Of a DNA stretch of 64,000 nt, positions 45,138-57,500 are shown in pieces. The DNA is taken from NCBI GenBank assembly GCA_035079385.1, contig JAVHKY010000029.1:4836001-4900000 (forward strand), written 5' to 3'. The notes under the pieces are model-generated. The model ran no database searches. It was not told the origin of the DNA and saw nothing but the letters and a program-made list of their open reading frames with translations. The stretch is from Aspidiotus rigidus (taxonomy: Eukaryota; Arthropoda; Insecta; Hemiptera; Diaspididae). Each line of letters begins with the position of its first letter. Within the stretch, counting starts at the first letter, position 1. The translations under genes were made by a program, and so were the position numbers.

Positions 45138-48100
45138 ATGACTTCGAAACGCAAAGAACAATCGTTTATTCATAAGCTGAAAAACCGCGAGGTAAATGAT
45201 CGCTGATCCGCCAAGTGTTCGTATAATTGTTCACAATCGATTTACACAGGACTGGTGATTTTCTTTGATAGGTCTACGGATCATTTGTGAAGAATGTCAC
45301 TGCACCAAGCAATAAAGCTAAGCTTCTGTTTAGCGATATACCTCCTCGTTTTCGATTTCATCTCAAAACTATAATCGAAGATATGGGCAGGTAAGTATCG
45401 TAAAGTTAAACCCTACACTGTGTTTGAGGATAACTTACTCTTCGTGTTTGGTCTCCAGTCATATATTGATGGGAATGACACAATGCGGGCAGTTTATACT
45501 CACATACACGTTCACAATGGATCAGACTCAATCAAACAATAGAGTCATATACGGTTCTTCATGCTTCAAATATCAGCTACATTGGTGGAGATTCAGAGTG
45601 AACACTCCCGCAGTAAAGGTTGCCGAAGTTCCTTTATTCGAGAATCAAGATATTCATGACGTACTCACAATTGGAATTGCTCAATGGCCGACGGTCAGCA
45701 ATAAGATTTTAGTGTACGGACAGAGGTATAGTTCTTTTATTTAGCAGCGATTGCATTTTGGTATTGCAGTCATACTAAAAACGTATTATCTAATTTTCAG
45801 TTTTACCGCGCCGCAGAACGCTGATGCTTCAGAATTTCGCAAAATTTACATCACAATTACGTTAAATCCTTCCTTGGGAAATTGTAAAGACTGTTTAAAT
45901 GTTAGGAAGTCGGCAGAAGAAGATGGTGAGAATAATTTGGGTCTTTTGAAGTTCCAATATCGTTTTTTTTCCTTCTAATTTTTGTGGAATATCAGTTTCA
46001 GATAATTGGGATTTGGCAATTGGCAGTCGGTGTTTAAGGCACGGTCTAACTGTGCATACCATGTTCAGTGTATTTCCTCCATTTCCTGCGATAAACCTTT
46101 CATTCGCCCTGAAAGACGAAAATCAAATAATCGTGAACACAGGAAATAGCCTGCATGTTTTGTTCGTTGACTTAGAAGACAGCTCTTCGTGTAACGGAAC
46201 TACGAAGGGGGAGGACTCTATTGTCAACGATGAACCTCGACACAAGTACGAACTTTTTCATTTTATTGTACACTCCGTACAGGGCATCAATCGTTTTTTG
46301 ATTTTCTGGTTACGGCTTATAGGATAGGAGCTAAATTAGCAGCGAGAGGATACGATTATAAAGTTCCTGTGATAAACAATTTTCCGGATGGTAATAATGA
46401 GCACTTATTGTCGAACCCGAAAAAACGCTTGTCTCCTCGCACGATCGAAGCTAACAAGATGAAATCAAGTTTCCAAAATTCAGACTGTGATAATCAGGTT
46501 CGTGAAATGATTTACCAACCGTTCCTCTGTTGAAGGCGACTAAACCTGCTTCTCGATTGTAGTGTGAAAATTGTAAATCTGATGGTGAAGATTCATTAGC
46601 CGTACGCTCTTGTAAACGATCTAAATGCTCTTCCGTTTCTTTGGCGATATCTAAGCAGGCTTGTTTGCGACAAATTGCCAATCAGGTAATACCAGAGAAG
46701 CTCTCATACGTAATTCCTCAGCTTGTAAGATGATTTGAATTAACCGCGTTGTATTTGTAGATTTACGACTTTGCCGAAGCCGACGAAAGTTGCAATCTAA
46801 AATTTAAATGGTATCGACGCCGAACAATTGCGGATAAAATGTACGAATTTTGCTCAGATGATGAAAATACGGAGAATATACATCCGTTATCGTTGCATTT
46901 CGGCTCGAGCAGCTCTGTAGGTATTTTACGTTCTACAAACGCTGCTGCAGTTTGTAAAGAATTCGGCTCCCGTAAGGCGTGTGAGATAGACTTGGAAGAT
47001 GGCGATCGTTTATCCATTTCGTCGCAAGCTAGTGATGCTTCAGATCTCGGAGATTCGCACCTGACCGCTATATCACCTATGCCACGTTGTACTCTCGAAT
47101 CTGCCAGTTTATTGAATCGTGGAAAATTTTGGATTTACGAAAACGAGAATGATTGTTCATCGGTAGCGGGTCACAGTAGAAGTAATCACTCTAAATCGAT
47201 GGAAGGTGACAAATCGGTTAACTTTTACTTTGGATGCAAATGTGTAGTGTTTTAATTAACCTTCCTGTGCAGGATCACCTCAACTTAATCTAAATTGTGA
47301 TAAAGTGAGGCAAGACTGGGATGCGGTTCCGTTAGATAAATATTGGCTTTATGAGAACGATAACGAAAGTTCCTCGAACTCCGGATCGGGCAATAAAACT
47401 AATTGTTCGAAACTAGTTGGAGGTAATTGTTTTGAAAGTTTTACCCATAGATTCCATTACTATAACATTCACTCTTCATTACTCGTCTTCTTCCAGGAAC
47501 TTCTCAACTCAATGTTACCTGTGATTCAGTCTGGTTAGATTGGGAGACAACCTCTTTGTCACCTCGCTCAGATGTTAGTTATTCGGCAAACGCCAGCGTA
47601 GAATGCTCTGAATTAAAGTTGGATTCCGCTCGCTCGTTCCTGGAAAATTTACCCTCAATGGGTTCAACCGAGTCGTACTCGCCCAAGTGTGTCTCTCCTA
47701 TGGCTGTGAAATGCTATCCGGGAAGCGCGAACAATAGAGACCGTAATTCTAAAACCAAGGACAGTCCAACGCTCAAAAAGTTCTTTTGTCACGAGAATCG
47801 ATTGAAGTCGGTTCTCAAACTTCGTAACTGCCACTTGAAGTTTACGGATACGGAAAAAGATTCGAAGAAAGGAAATGGATCGGCGACGCACTGCAACAAG
47901 CATGGTAAAAGATCTTTCGTTCTTCCTTAAGGGTAGAGTTGAAGCTGTTTTTGTAAAAGAGGAATGGGGTGTAGGTCAGTTCTGTTTTACTTTATTGTAG
48001 GGTACTGTTTTGCAACAGTCGGGAATTCAGAGGGAAGAGAGATATTTTTTAAAAATTAGGAAAGATGGAGAAAAAGTGAGAACCCCATCCTCCCAAGCAG

Positions 48101-49631
48101 AGAAAAAAGCAGGAGAAAAGTATGTGTGAAAAGGTTGATCACCCCTTTCCCCCTGAATCATTCTTCAGGATCCGCGCCCGCTGCAATTGTAGAGCTTTTC
48201 CGCTATGAGTCGCAATGGGACAAAGGATTTAAAATTTATGTTTTTTATTTTTTGGAAACATTGGGAATATTTCGCGAACGTATCGAAATAAAATTTTTGT
48301 TGTTTCAGTTTCGTTCAAGAAATTATGTGAACCCGTTGACGGAGTTATTTATTTTTATTGAATCTAGTTTTTTCTTTTTCAGCCCGCAAAGAAATTACTC
48401 AGGATAGGTACTTAGTTCCTTGCTCGTCAACAAGATTTGAGAAGCGATATATCGAAATGGACGAAGATATTCTTTCAACTGTGACCGATGTTGATGGTAA
48501 TTTAAGTTCATCTAATTGTATCCTTTTGTATTGACGACGATATTTTTCAATCGAATGTTGAACGATTTTTCAGACGAAGATGGTGTCAATTACGCCCTAA
48601 CATTATCAGTGCACGGTACAGGTTACTCTCAGATGCATGTTATCACGAATAACAAAGCTGAAAAATTGGTACGTTCGCGAATCATTCGAGTTTTCTTACC
48701 CTCGCGTTCATGTGATCTAATCTTGTTTGCATACTGTGTTTAAGAATGTGCCATGTTGCGTGGTTCGGCAAGACAGTCTGGATATTGAACAATTTTCGTA
48801 TAAAGTGGCGGTCATCATTTGTAAATGTCAAGGCTACAAATTTCGCTTCTGTAACGATTACGACATCGAGATAGTAGATGTGCGTATTGTATCACGATAA
48901 ATGAACCCTAAAAATGCCCGAGAAATGAATTAATATTTTATTCCGTTGCCAGGTTTGCCCCTTGAACGGTGACATATTAGCTATAGTGTTTTTGAGAATC
49001 AACGCCGATCCTCCACCAAATAAAGCTAGTTCGTCAGAACCGAAGTATGTCTTTTTGAAATTACCTGCACTTATTGAAATCGGAAAAACATGTTTACGTG
49101 AATGGACAATTTTACAGACCGACGAAAGAACCAAAAGATCCACGACAGTTTTTCGAAACGCGTTGTTTGTTCATTTGGAATTCGAAGTCCAGAGCGTGCT
49201 GGTTGGAAGCATTTACTCCGCTCATCGAAGATTCCTCCTCACTTTCAAATAATAGCGGCTTGGCACCACGTAATCCTGCTCGAGTAGAAGCGAGGACACT
49301 TAGAGATTTGGGTCTTGGCTTCTTCGATGTTCCTCTAATACGACCTATCCGCTATTTCGAGCATTTAGTATTCGATAATATTCGTTTTGGTGGGTATCGA
49401 GTTCGAGAAATATTCGCATTCTTCTCATGTTATTCAAATGTTTCCTTTTCACGACTAGGTCCGTCTCAAGAAGTCATCGAAGACGAATTGAATATGATTG
49501 GATTTTTCAAAGAACCAGACGACATGGTTCTCGGTTTAGCTGATGATAGCGATGTGAGTTTCTCGGATTACGGGGACGAACAAATATTGACCGAAGATGA
49601 TGATGGGAGTGATGATCTAGATAGGTCTTGA
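45138..49631 (+). CDS. DCAF15: DCAF15-like CRL4 substrate receptor
   Basis: Likely DDB1- and CUL4-associated factor 15, which recruits substrates to the CUL4-DDB1 ubiquitin ligase. Early exons (45138-45191, 45272-45390, 45459-45725, 45801-45925, 46002-46245, 46323-46497, 46563-46685, 46761-47205, 47273-47422) close in phase and further exons continue to 49631. The N-terminal half has FKYQLHWWRFRVNTPA, VPLFENQDIHD and IAQWPTVSNKILVYG, close to the DCAF15 beta-propeller, then SRCLRHGLTVHT. The middle is long, serine-rich and disordered, with a repeated YWLYENDN/FWIYENEN motif. The C-terminal domain includes RFEKRYIEMDEDI, YDIEIVDVCPLNGDILAI and WNSKSRACWLEAFTP. The end is acidic (DEQILTEDDDGSDD). 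The last intron (about 49389-49460) is optional in frame. Family by recall. Confidence 0.8.
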
Positions 49632-52054
49632 AGTGGTTTTCTCCTATGTGTGTTTGTGCGTGTTTAGGTGTGTGAATTTTCGTACAATTCCGTGATAAGC
49701 ATTTTTTTTTTCAAGTTTTTTTTTTTTTTTTCCTTTCTCTCTTACAAAGGTTATGTTGAAAATGAGTTTCAAATACGTCATTAGTCTTCACGTGTTTTGA
49801 GAATTTGTAATTTTCGTACTGAAATGCGTTGATGGCGTTGTGCTCTCTGGTTGGTATAATTCAAATATGTTGGTATAAAACTTTTTTTCCCTCTCTTTTT
49901 CGAGTAAAAACGAACAGAAGAGAAAAATGAAAAAACTCGTTTTGAAACTCAATTTTGACGCACTTTTATAAAATCTCATTCTAACGATTATAGAATAAAA
50001 TAAAATCGTATTAGTTATATTGATTATTTCGTAATTGTAGCATATTGTTTTCAAGTATGCTACATGATAGTACAGTAACGTGTATCGTCGTATTCATAAT
50101 TTTTCTTTTTTGTGTCCGCTGTTGAATGGAAAGGTAATTGCTGTTGTTTAACAACGAACGAGCCAACGATGAGAACTCGATGAGTTGATGAATAATTTAT
50201 TGTGTTTATTTTAGAATATTGCTTTACTAAAAAGTATACCTTTCAGTATAATTCGATTTCGTATACCGTAATTTCATTTGAATGGATTCAAAGATGCGTT
50301 TGGAAATCGGAAAAAGTATTTTAGCTCTAAGAAGTTTTTCAAATAACCTTCCAACTTTTCATGCAATTGAGGAGGCGTCGAATGCAGCGACGAAAAATTT
50401 CTCGTTTGTACGCCATAAAATAAACTGTTGTATTTATAATTTTTTAGTTAGTTTCCGACGTGAATGTATTGTTTAGCGTACAGACTGAATTCTTTTTCTT
50501 TCTCTCAAATTTTCAACTCGTGACTAATATAAGTGTATGATGATTGCATTGTGAATTATTTACTTCCTTGTTCATTAGATCTGTGGATGTTTTACTTGAC
50601 GGGATTCATTATATAATTAGTGGTCAACTACATAACAGGTCGTGGGCATCTCTAAAATTTGAAAATTATGTACTGAAAATTCTCTCATTTAACGTTAGCA
50701 TTGAAAACAAACGAAAAAATTTGAAAATTTATCTGCATATAATGTCTGCTATAACGAGATTAATTTTTATAGGTTGACTAGATACTGCCTTCGAATGGAA
50801 CCCACCAGAAATAACTTCGCGTATTTGCTCCAGAGAGACTTTTTTGTCTCACAATTCATGACAATAATTGGGAAAAGAACTGCCACAATAAGTACTTTGT
50901 GCTTTCCTCAAGGGGTTCATCAAACAATGCACTTGATTGTCCATTTTCACGACCGAGTTAAATATTTTTGGACGGTGCAAGTGGATTCTTTTTGGTAGAC
51001 TTACATCTCACTGGTGTACATTAAATTCATGATTTTAGTTATTATTGGCAAATGAGCTGACTGAGTACCTGCTCGACTTCGTATCAATACATACTAGGTA
51101 TTTAATTTGGAAGATGTTGTTGTTGAAGTTCCATATTGATAATTATACCGGTATTCTCAATAAAATAAATTCTTGGAATCTTCACCACAATTTGAGGAAT
51201 GGTCTTGCGGGAGGTATTATTATTATCAATCTATCTGATCAGGTTGAGTTCTTTACTCAGAGTAGAGGCACTGATGAAGTGATGATGGTAGAGGCTTGGT
51301 AGAAGTAGGCTACATGATTTTGTGACTAATCAGAGGAGTTAGTGCTACCCGCCTACCCCAACCCTATACGTTTGACGACATCAATTTTTGGGTCGTCTTC
51401 TCTTCAACGGTGGATCGTGAATGTACAAAAATATTTGATCTGCTACAGTTTACTATTAACTGCAATAAACGTCAACCCTTACCTATAAAATTTGGGATTT
51501 TTGGTCGGAGAATAATTTAAACTTACTCCATCAATTTCCTTCAAATTAGTTCTGTTGTTGGAAAAGGAAAGAAATTTCATATCGAAGGAATTTCTTTTTC
51601 ATAACTATTGTGATAGAAAAACATCTTCGTGCCAAGCTGCAGAATGAGTATTTTAACACATATGGAAGAGTATCTTTCTGACAGATTATTGTACAGAACC
51701 ATAGAACAAGTATCATTGAATACCGTAGAAAACTCTCTTTTCCATCTCTTTTCTCTTAGGATTATCAAGTGCTCTCTGCGACCGACAGATGTCAGCTTAC
51801 TTCATTGCACTGCTTAGGCTTCAATAAGCTGGAGATGATGAACACTGATAGTGATAGTGATAAAAGTAAATGCGACTCTGTGTGAGAAAGGTGGAAACCA
51901 GTTCGAATCGAAGTAAAGCGAAGAAAATAATTTCCTCAAACGATCCTACATGAATTCTATTTTCAAATTATCCGCAATGAACATCAACTCTCACCCCAAT
52001 GATGAAATAGGAACTCCTGGAAAACTCTGAAATACTTTCCAATTTCAATTCAAA
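49632..52054. other. DCAF15 3' region and intergenic DNA
   Basis: Includes poly(T) tracts (about 49700-49730) and likely polyadenylation sites for DCAF15 (AATAAAATAAAAT near 49995). The doubtful exons listed below lie within it. Confidence 0.4.
50282..51302 (+). other. Possible unrecognised multi-exon gene
   Basis: Several plus-strand open pieces of moderate codon quality sit next to plausible splice signals: 50282-50402 (MDSKMRLEIGKSILALRSF), 50579 on (SVDVLLDGIHYIISGQLH), 50775-50998 (TRYCLRMEPTRNNFAYLLQR ...) and 51040-51302 (ANELTEYLLDFVSIHTR ...). I could not chain them into one consistent frame and recognise no domain. It could be a decayed gene or chance. Confidence 0.2.
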
Positions 52055-54324
52055 ATGAAGTCCGGAAGCATTCGTCAGTTAAGTCACTGCATATTACGAG
52101 CTTATGTTTGCAAGAATTCATCGGTAAAATATTCTACGTTCTTCTTCAGTGACCTAGGCCCTCCGATCTCTATTTGTAAAGTGGTTGCTTAATTTCTTTC
52201 CTCAGTTCATAAACAGATGCCTGAGCACTTCCTCTCTTCTACGCGCTAATGAACCAGATTCGTCTAAGGGAAAAGTGTTTGGTTCTGCTTCCGAAGCGGT
52301 GAAAGATATTCCTAGCGGTTCGACAATTCTCGTCGGAGGTGAAAATTTGTGTTTCCTATTTCCTGGGTGTTTTTCGTCATTAATCTAATTATCTAATTCC
52401 ACTACCATTTTTCTAGGATTCGGATTATGTGGTATTCCAGAAAATTTGATTGCTAGCATTTTAAAGACTGAGATTAACAACATTACGGCTGTGAGTAATA
52501 ATGCCGGCGTTGACGATTTTGGTCTCGGCTTATTGCTCAAGGCGAAGAAAATCAAACGAATGATATCTTCGTACGTCGGAGAAAATGCCGAGTTCGAAAG
52601 ACAATACTTGCAAGGAGAATTAGAATTAGAATTCACTCCCCAAGTACGTCTTCCCATCCATCATTACTTTGTTAGCCGTTCTAAACCTTATAAATTCACT
52701 TGACTGATATTTGCAGGGAACGCTGGCAGAACGTATTCGCGCTGGTGGAGCTGGAATTCCTGCTTTTTACACAGCCACTGCCATAGGCACTCTCATTCAT
52801 GAAGGAGGTGTGCCAATAAAATACACTTCTGATAATCACCATATCGAAAAATCTTCCCAAAAAAAGCTTACCCAAATGTTTAATAATCGTGAATATGTAC
52901 TAGAAGAAGCTATCAGAGGGAATTTTGCTTTAATCAAAGCTTTTAAAGCTGATCCCGAAGGAAATCTTATATTTAGGTACGTGGAAGACTGAACATTTTT
53001 AGTTAATACGAATTGTATTAAAATTTAACGTTATTCTGTTCTCAATCAGAAAATCAGCTCGAAATTTCAATTCAGTCATGTGTACAGCTGCAGACGTAAC
53101 CATCGTCGAAGTGGAAGAACTAGTCGAATTAGGTGCTTTGGACCCTGATTCAATTCATGTACCCGGTATTTATGTCGATAGAATTATCGTGGGTGAAAAT
53201 TATGAAAAACGAATAGAAGTGAGTGAACGAACGTCTATGTTCAAACTTCCAATGAATTTTAGTGTTTAATCGTACTCAAATGGTGTTAATAGAAAACAAA
53301 AATTTTGAAGAAAGATTCGAGTAATACGTTGAGCTCAACTCCAGCTGCTTTACTAAGAGAGCGTATCGCTCGGAGAGCAGCTATCGAATTCAAAGATGGA
53401 ATGTATGGTATCCTTTATATTTGTTGCTAGTCATCGCAAAAAAGAAAAAGGGTCTATTTTAGGGTAGATTCGTCCTTAACACTTTGTAGTTAATCTTGGT
53501 ATTGGTATACCAACGTTGACCAGCAACTACGTTCCCAAAGATGTGAAAGTGACATTACAAAGTGAGAATGGAATTTTAGGATTGGGAAGTTATCCGAAAT
53601 CGCGAGCTGAACTTGATGCAGATCTTATAAATGCTGGCAAAGAAACAATTACCATTACTCCCGGCGCTAGCTTTTTCGGCAGTGACGAAAGCTTTGCTAT
53701 GATTAGAGGGTAATTGGTTATTTTCGTTTGATTTGCGTTATCAAAATCAACATTTTTTAATGAATTCATTTTTATTTTTTGCAGTGGTCACATAGATTTG
53801 ACCATTCTAGGTGCTCTGGAAGTATCGCAATACGGAGACCTAGCCAGTTGGATTATACCGGTGAGTGATGATCCTTTCGAAATAGTTTTGGTCTTGCACA
53901 CCTCTTCTCGACACAGTATTTTCAATTCTAGGACGAAATGATGAAAGGTATGGGTGGAGCTATGGATTTAGTTTCGGCACCGCGTACGAAAATCATTGTA
54001 ACTATGGAACATACGTCTAAAAGTGGGGGACATAAAATTTTACCTTCCTGTTCTCTACCATTAACAGGCAAAGCTTGCGTAAATATGATCATCACCGAAA
54101 AGGTTTGTGTATACCTCCTCTGTCTTTTCATCCGAAACGTTACGATTAACGTACACGAATTAAATTATTTGTAGGCTGTATTCAAAGTCTGTCCCGAAGG
54201 AGGTTTGACTTTGGTCGAAATTGCCGACGGAGTAGAATTACCCGAAATCATCGTCTCGACAGGATGCAATTTTGAAGTGTCACAAGACTTGAAACCAATG
54301 CAACAAATCGATTTAGTTCTGTAA
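52055..54324 (+). CDS. OXCT1: Succinyl-CoA:3-ketoacid CoA transferase (SCOT)
   Basis: Mitochondrial matrix enzyme that moves CoA from succinyl-CoA to acetoacetate, the committed step of ketone-body use. Ten exons: 52055-52123, 52206-52338, 52417-52643, 52717-52976, 53050-53218, 53311-53407, 53490-53709, 53785-53860, 53932-54102, 54175-54324; 1572 nt, 523 residues against about 520 in vertebrates. The N-terminus is a mitochondrial presequence ([20 protein letters not shown]). The alpha-like half carries [45 protein letters not shown] and [13 protein letters not shown]; the beta-like half has [20 protein letters not shown] and the active-site glutamate in [10 protein letters not shown], then [20 protein letters not shown] and [16 protein letters not shown]. 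All conserved motifs are intact. Confidence 0.96.
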
Positions 54325-55204
54325 TTTCAGCGTGTTTTTGTAAATAAATATTGTTTTTCTAGTTTTTTTATTCTACGATGATTCACTTTTTAGTCCTTTC
54401 AAGTTACACACTTGAAACATTGTATCAATTTATGTAGACAAACTCTGTTGAATGGAAAAATGAGTTTCTGATAGTAAACTAAAACAATATTTCGTCAACT
54501 CTTATAGAGCGAGATATTCTGAGAGATGCAACAAGATCTCGCACTGATGACGTGGGGGAAGCTTCCTCGACAAGATGTTAGATTGATGAATGATGTAAAA
54601 ATTTCCATTATATGATACCACCGACCGATATTTCAAATTAGAAAAGCTTATCCGTTGTCCAATTTTGCAAAAGCGAAATATATAATTCATTCGTTGTATA
54701 CAACGGCAAATTTGAACAATAAGTCAAAATGTGCAAAAATTTTAGTCATTCGTAAATCCAATCCTCTCCCCCCCCCCCAAAAAAAAAAAAACATCTATCA
54801 GTCCCCCGAGCAGATCACTCATCTTCCTCTCTCTTTTAGTACAACCATCACGACAACACTGGATTTGAGAAATTTATAATTTACCTTCTTAATTGCTGCT
54901 TAGTGCTTCGTGAAGTTCATTGCAATACTAGAATTCGAAAATTCGTCAATGTTGCGTTGTGAGCTTGGTCAAATCTCGTTTCGAGCCTAACGCTGCGTCT
55001 AGTGACCTTAATCATTTATTGTTATAAGTAAAATAAATTGTTTACTACAGTAGTCCACACTTTCATTTTTTCCGACTTTTGAAACACTGAATAGGAGAAT
55101 ACGAGACCAAAAGCATTCAAATTAAACATCCGTTTTTCCTTCTCCTTCCGAGAAAATTGGACGAAGAACGTACTTAAAAAAATTTAATCAAAATAGTTAC
55201 AGAT
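54325..55204. other. Convergent intergenic region
   Basis: Between the SCOT and RpL21 stops. AATAAATATTG just after the SCOT stop is its likely polyadenylation site. A C-run then A-run lies at about 54768-54792. No gene recognised. Confidence 0.5.
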
Positions 55205-56237
55205 TTAGGCGATAAATTCGTAAGGTATTGGAGCTAAAACGATAGGTTCTTGTCCTTTCACAACGTGACCTGGTTTTGGCTCTTCTGGCTGTTCGAAACA
55301 GAAGAAATGAACACAAATAAATAGTGATAATAATGGTATACAAACCCATGCACATCTAATTTTTATCATTACTTCATCAAAAAATCATTATTGCAAAAAC
55401 AATTAGTGAAAGATGAGAAACTTCACATATATGAGAAACACATCAAAGAAAGATACAAGAGAGAATTATATAGGAAGTTTACGGAGCTCAGCACATAAGA
55501 ATTCATCTTTTTGTTGATGATTTGTAGGATGTAGATGGAATTTCAGTGTGGAATCACTTTACGACAATTATTGAAATGAAGCGATGATAAAGAAATGTGC
55601 AGATGAGCACTTATTCTTCTCAGTAGAAATAAAATGTTTCCGTTCCACTGAAGCAGATAGATGAGTGATCATGTCACGAATTATTTCACTTCGATTCTCA
55701 CCTTACGCTTCAAACTGATGGTGATTCCAGCTTTCTTAGCGTTCTTCAGTCGTTTCGAATTTTCGCGAATTCGATTTAAGAAATCTTCGCGACATTTAGA
55801 ATGCGTAACGTGTTCGATACGTACGTTTATTCTGCAAACACAGTACACAGAAATGAATGAAATTGTTTCTCAGTAGAAGAACCGAGTATTCTGATTGCTT
55901 GTTTACCTCTTCGGAATTATACGATTTCGCACACGTTTATTAACGATTACACCAAGGGCATGTTTCGTCACATTAAATACGCGACCCGTACGTCCGTGGT
56001 AAGCTTTGTAAGGCATACCTTTTTGAACAGCTCCATCACCCTAAAACACAAAACTCAATTACAACCTTCAGATTCCTGTGTTAAGAGCTCCGAAGGAATG
56101 GTTCTTACTTTAATATCGACGAAATCTCCGACTTTGAATACCTTCAAATACCGAGATAATGGGATAGTTCCATGTTTCCTGAATTTTTTGGCGAATAAAT
56201 CACGCGTACCGCGTCTGTAACCTTTCGAGTTCGTCAT
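55205..56237 (-). CDS. RpL21: 60S ribosomal protein L21 (eL21)
   Basis: Component of the large cytoplasmic ribosomal subunit. Coding exons: 56237-56109, 56040-55907, 55831-55702, 55288-55205; phases agree, 158 residues, the usual length for eL21. Diagnostic sequences: [72 protein letters not shown] segment (here [14 protein letters not shown]) and the C-terminal [12 protein letters not shown] 5' UTR intron (donor CGGTAAGT at about 56346, acceptor CCCTAG before the ATG) is typical of ribosomal protein genes. The third intron is longer (about 410 bp); I saw no snoRNA boxes in it but could not check thoroughly. Head-to-head with PET100. Confidence 0.96.
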
Positions 56238-56875
56238 TTTTTAATCCTAGGGAACGAAAGGATATAGCAAATGTTTTATTAGCTTCTTTGTAATTTATTT
56301 CATTCTCGCTACGAAATTAATAATATCTACGTATATTTTACTTACCGAAATTGTCTTGAAAGAATTTAGTTTCTTCCCGATGATCAGAAGCTTCCCAAAC
56401 TCTCGGACTCGAACTCCACGCGGCTAACTTAGATTTTTAGCATTAAAATGTGAGCGAGATCGGCAGCACTCAACACAACAATCGTGTCACGAGTCACGAA
56501 AATCCGTTCATTGGCTAGAATTTTGATCATACTCGTTCGTGATTGATCAACTTATAGTGTCTTATCAGTCCGCACTGTTCTTCGCTTAAATGCTTCATTC
56601 CTCGAATTTGGTTGAAAAGTGATAACTCTGTTCATTCAAATTTGAGTTGAATTGAATTTTTGAATTTCAATTGTTATATTTGAACATTTTACTGAGGGAA
56701 GGGTATAAATTGGTGATAGCTCTATTTCTCAACCCTCCAAGTATTGTGATATTTCATTTGACTGCTTATTGATGATGTTGACGGCGGTATAAACTTCACT
56801 AGACGTAAGTAACTTCACTTATTACCGCAACATCAGTATTTTTTCAACTATTTTTCAATACATAATTATTTCAGA
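56238..56875. promoter_or_regulatory. Shared divergent promoter region RpL21 / PET100
   Basis: Holds the RpL21 5' UTR intron (about 56253-56346) and first exon, and the PET100 5' UTR with its own intron (donor GTAAGTAACT at 56804, acceptor TTTCAG at 56873). The two transcription starts lie within roughly 350 bp of each other. No TATA box stands out. Confidence 0.5.
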
Positions 56876-57130
56876 ATGCATCATTTATCTTGGCAGTTCC
56901 AAGTGGCGAAATTTGCTGTCTTAGTGTCAATTCCGATGTTTACGTTCTGGTACGCATCAGATCCAACGCATTTCGAGAAATCTATCATAGAAGATAACAA
57001 AAAATGGACAGCTCCTATCGATTACGAAGCGATCGATCAAATAAGAAGAGTTGAACGAAGAGTACGAGAGGAAAAGTTAGCGAAGTTGAAGAAAGAATAT
57101 GAAAAGCAGCAGCAGATGCAATCGTCTTGA
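56876..57130 (+). CDS. PET100: PET100-like cytochrome c oxidase assembly factor
   Basis: 84 residues in a single coding exon, with the ATG one base after a 5' UTR acceptor. PET100 is a small mitochondrial inner-membrane protein needed for complex IV biogenesis. The sequence has the family layout: WQFQVAKFAVLVSIPMFTFW (one membrane span), then ASDPTHFEKSIIEDNKKWTA, then a charged helix with IRRVERRVREEKLAKLKKEY. This parallels human PET100 (short N-tail, span, WF-x-P motif, basic helix). Such small proteins diverge quickly, so the match rests on layout and a few positions. It is next to RpL21 and upstream of KNTC1. Confidence 0.75.
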   Translation: MHHLSWQFQVAKFAVLVSIPMFTFWYASDPTHFEKSIIEDNKKWTAPIDYEAIDQIRRVERRVREEKLAKLKKEYEKQQQMQSS

Positions 57131-57330
57131 ATTCGTTAAATTGTGATCGGCCGACGGTATAGTTCTTCGTGAGAACTTTTTTTTGTACATATAGAGATGA
57201 CAAAGGTAGTAAAAATCGTGTTCGTACGAGCGTTCGTGAAATTAATTTTAATTTAAGGTTATCACAATGAGGGAGGGTTCTTGTTACCCAATTATTTCAC
57301 AATAAAAAGAAATTAAAATAAAAAAATGGA

Positions 57331-57500
57331 GTATAATTATCACGCTAAAATTTAAGGGAATCAATCTTATCAATCAATTCCTGAGAATTAATTTTGAAAA
57401 AAAAAATATATATCTATATATATAAAAAAAATGGAGTATATCACGCTAGAATGTAAGGGAATTAATCTCATCAATCAATTCTTGAGAATTAATTCTGGAA
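57331..57500. repeat. Tandem duplication of the KNTC1 3' end
   Basis: About 70 bp at 57331-57398 is nearly repeated at 57429-57500 (shared: ATGGAGTAT, TATCACGCTA, CAATCAATTC, TGAGAATTAATT). The right copy holds the KNTC1 stop and last codons; the left is downstream non-coding. An AT dinucleotide-rich spacer lies between. Confidence 0.75.

Noticed and set aside
47664..47903. Antisense frame in DCAF15
   Set aside because: Shadow of the coding exon on the plus strand.
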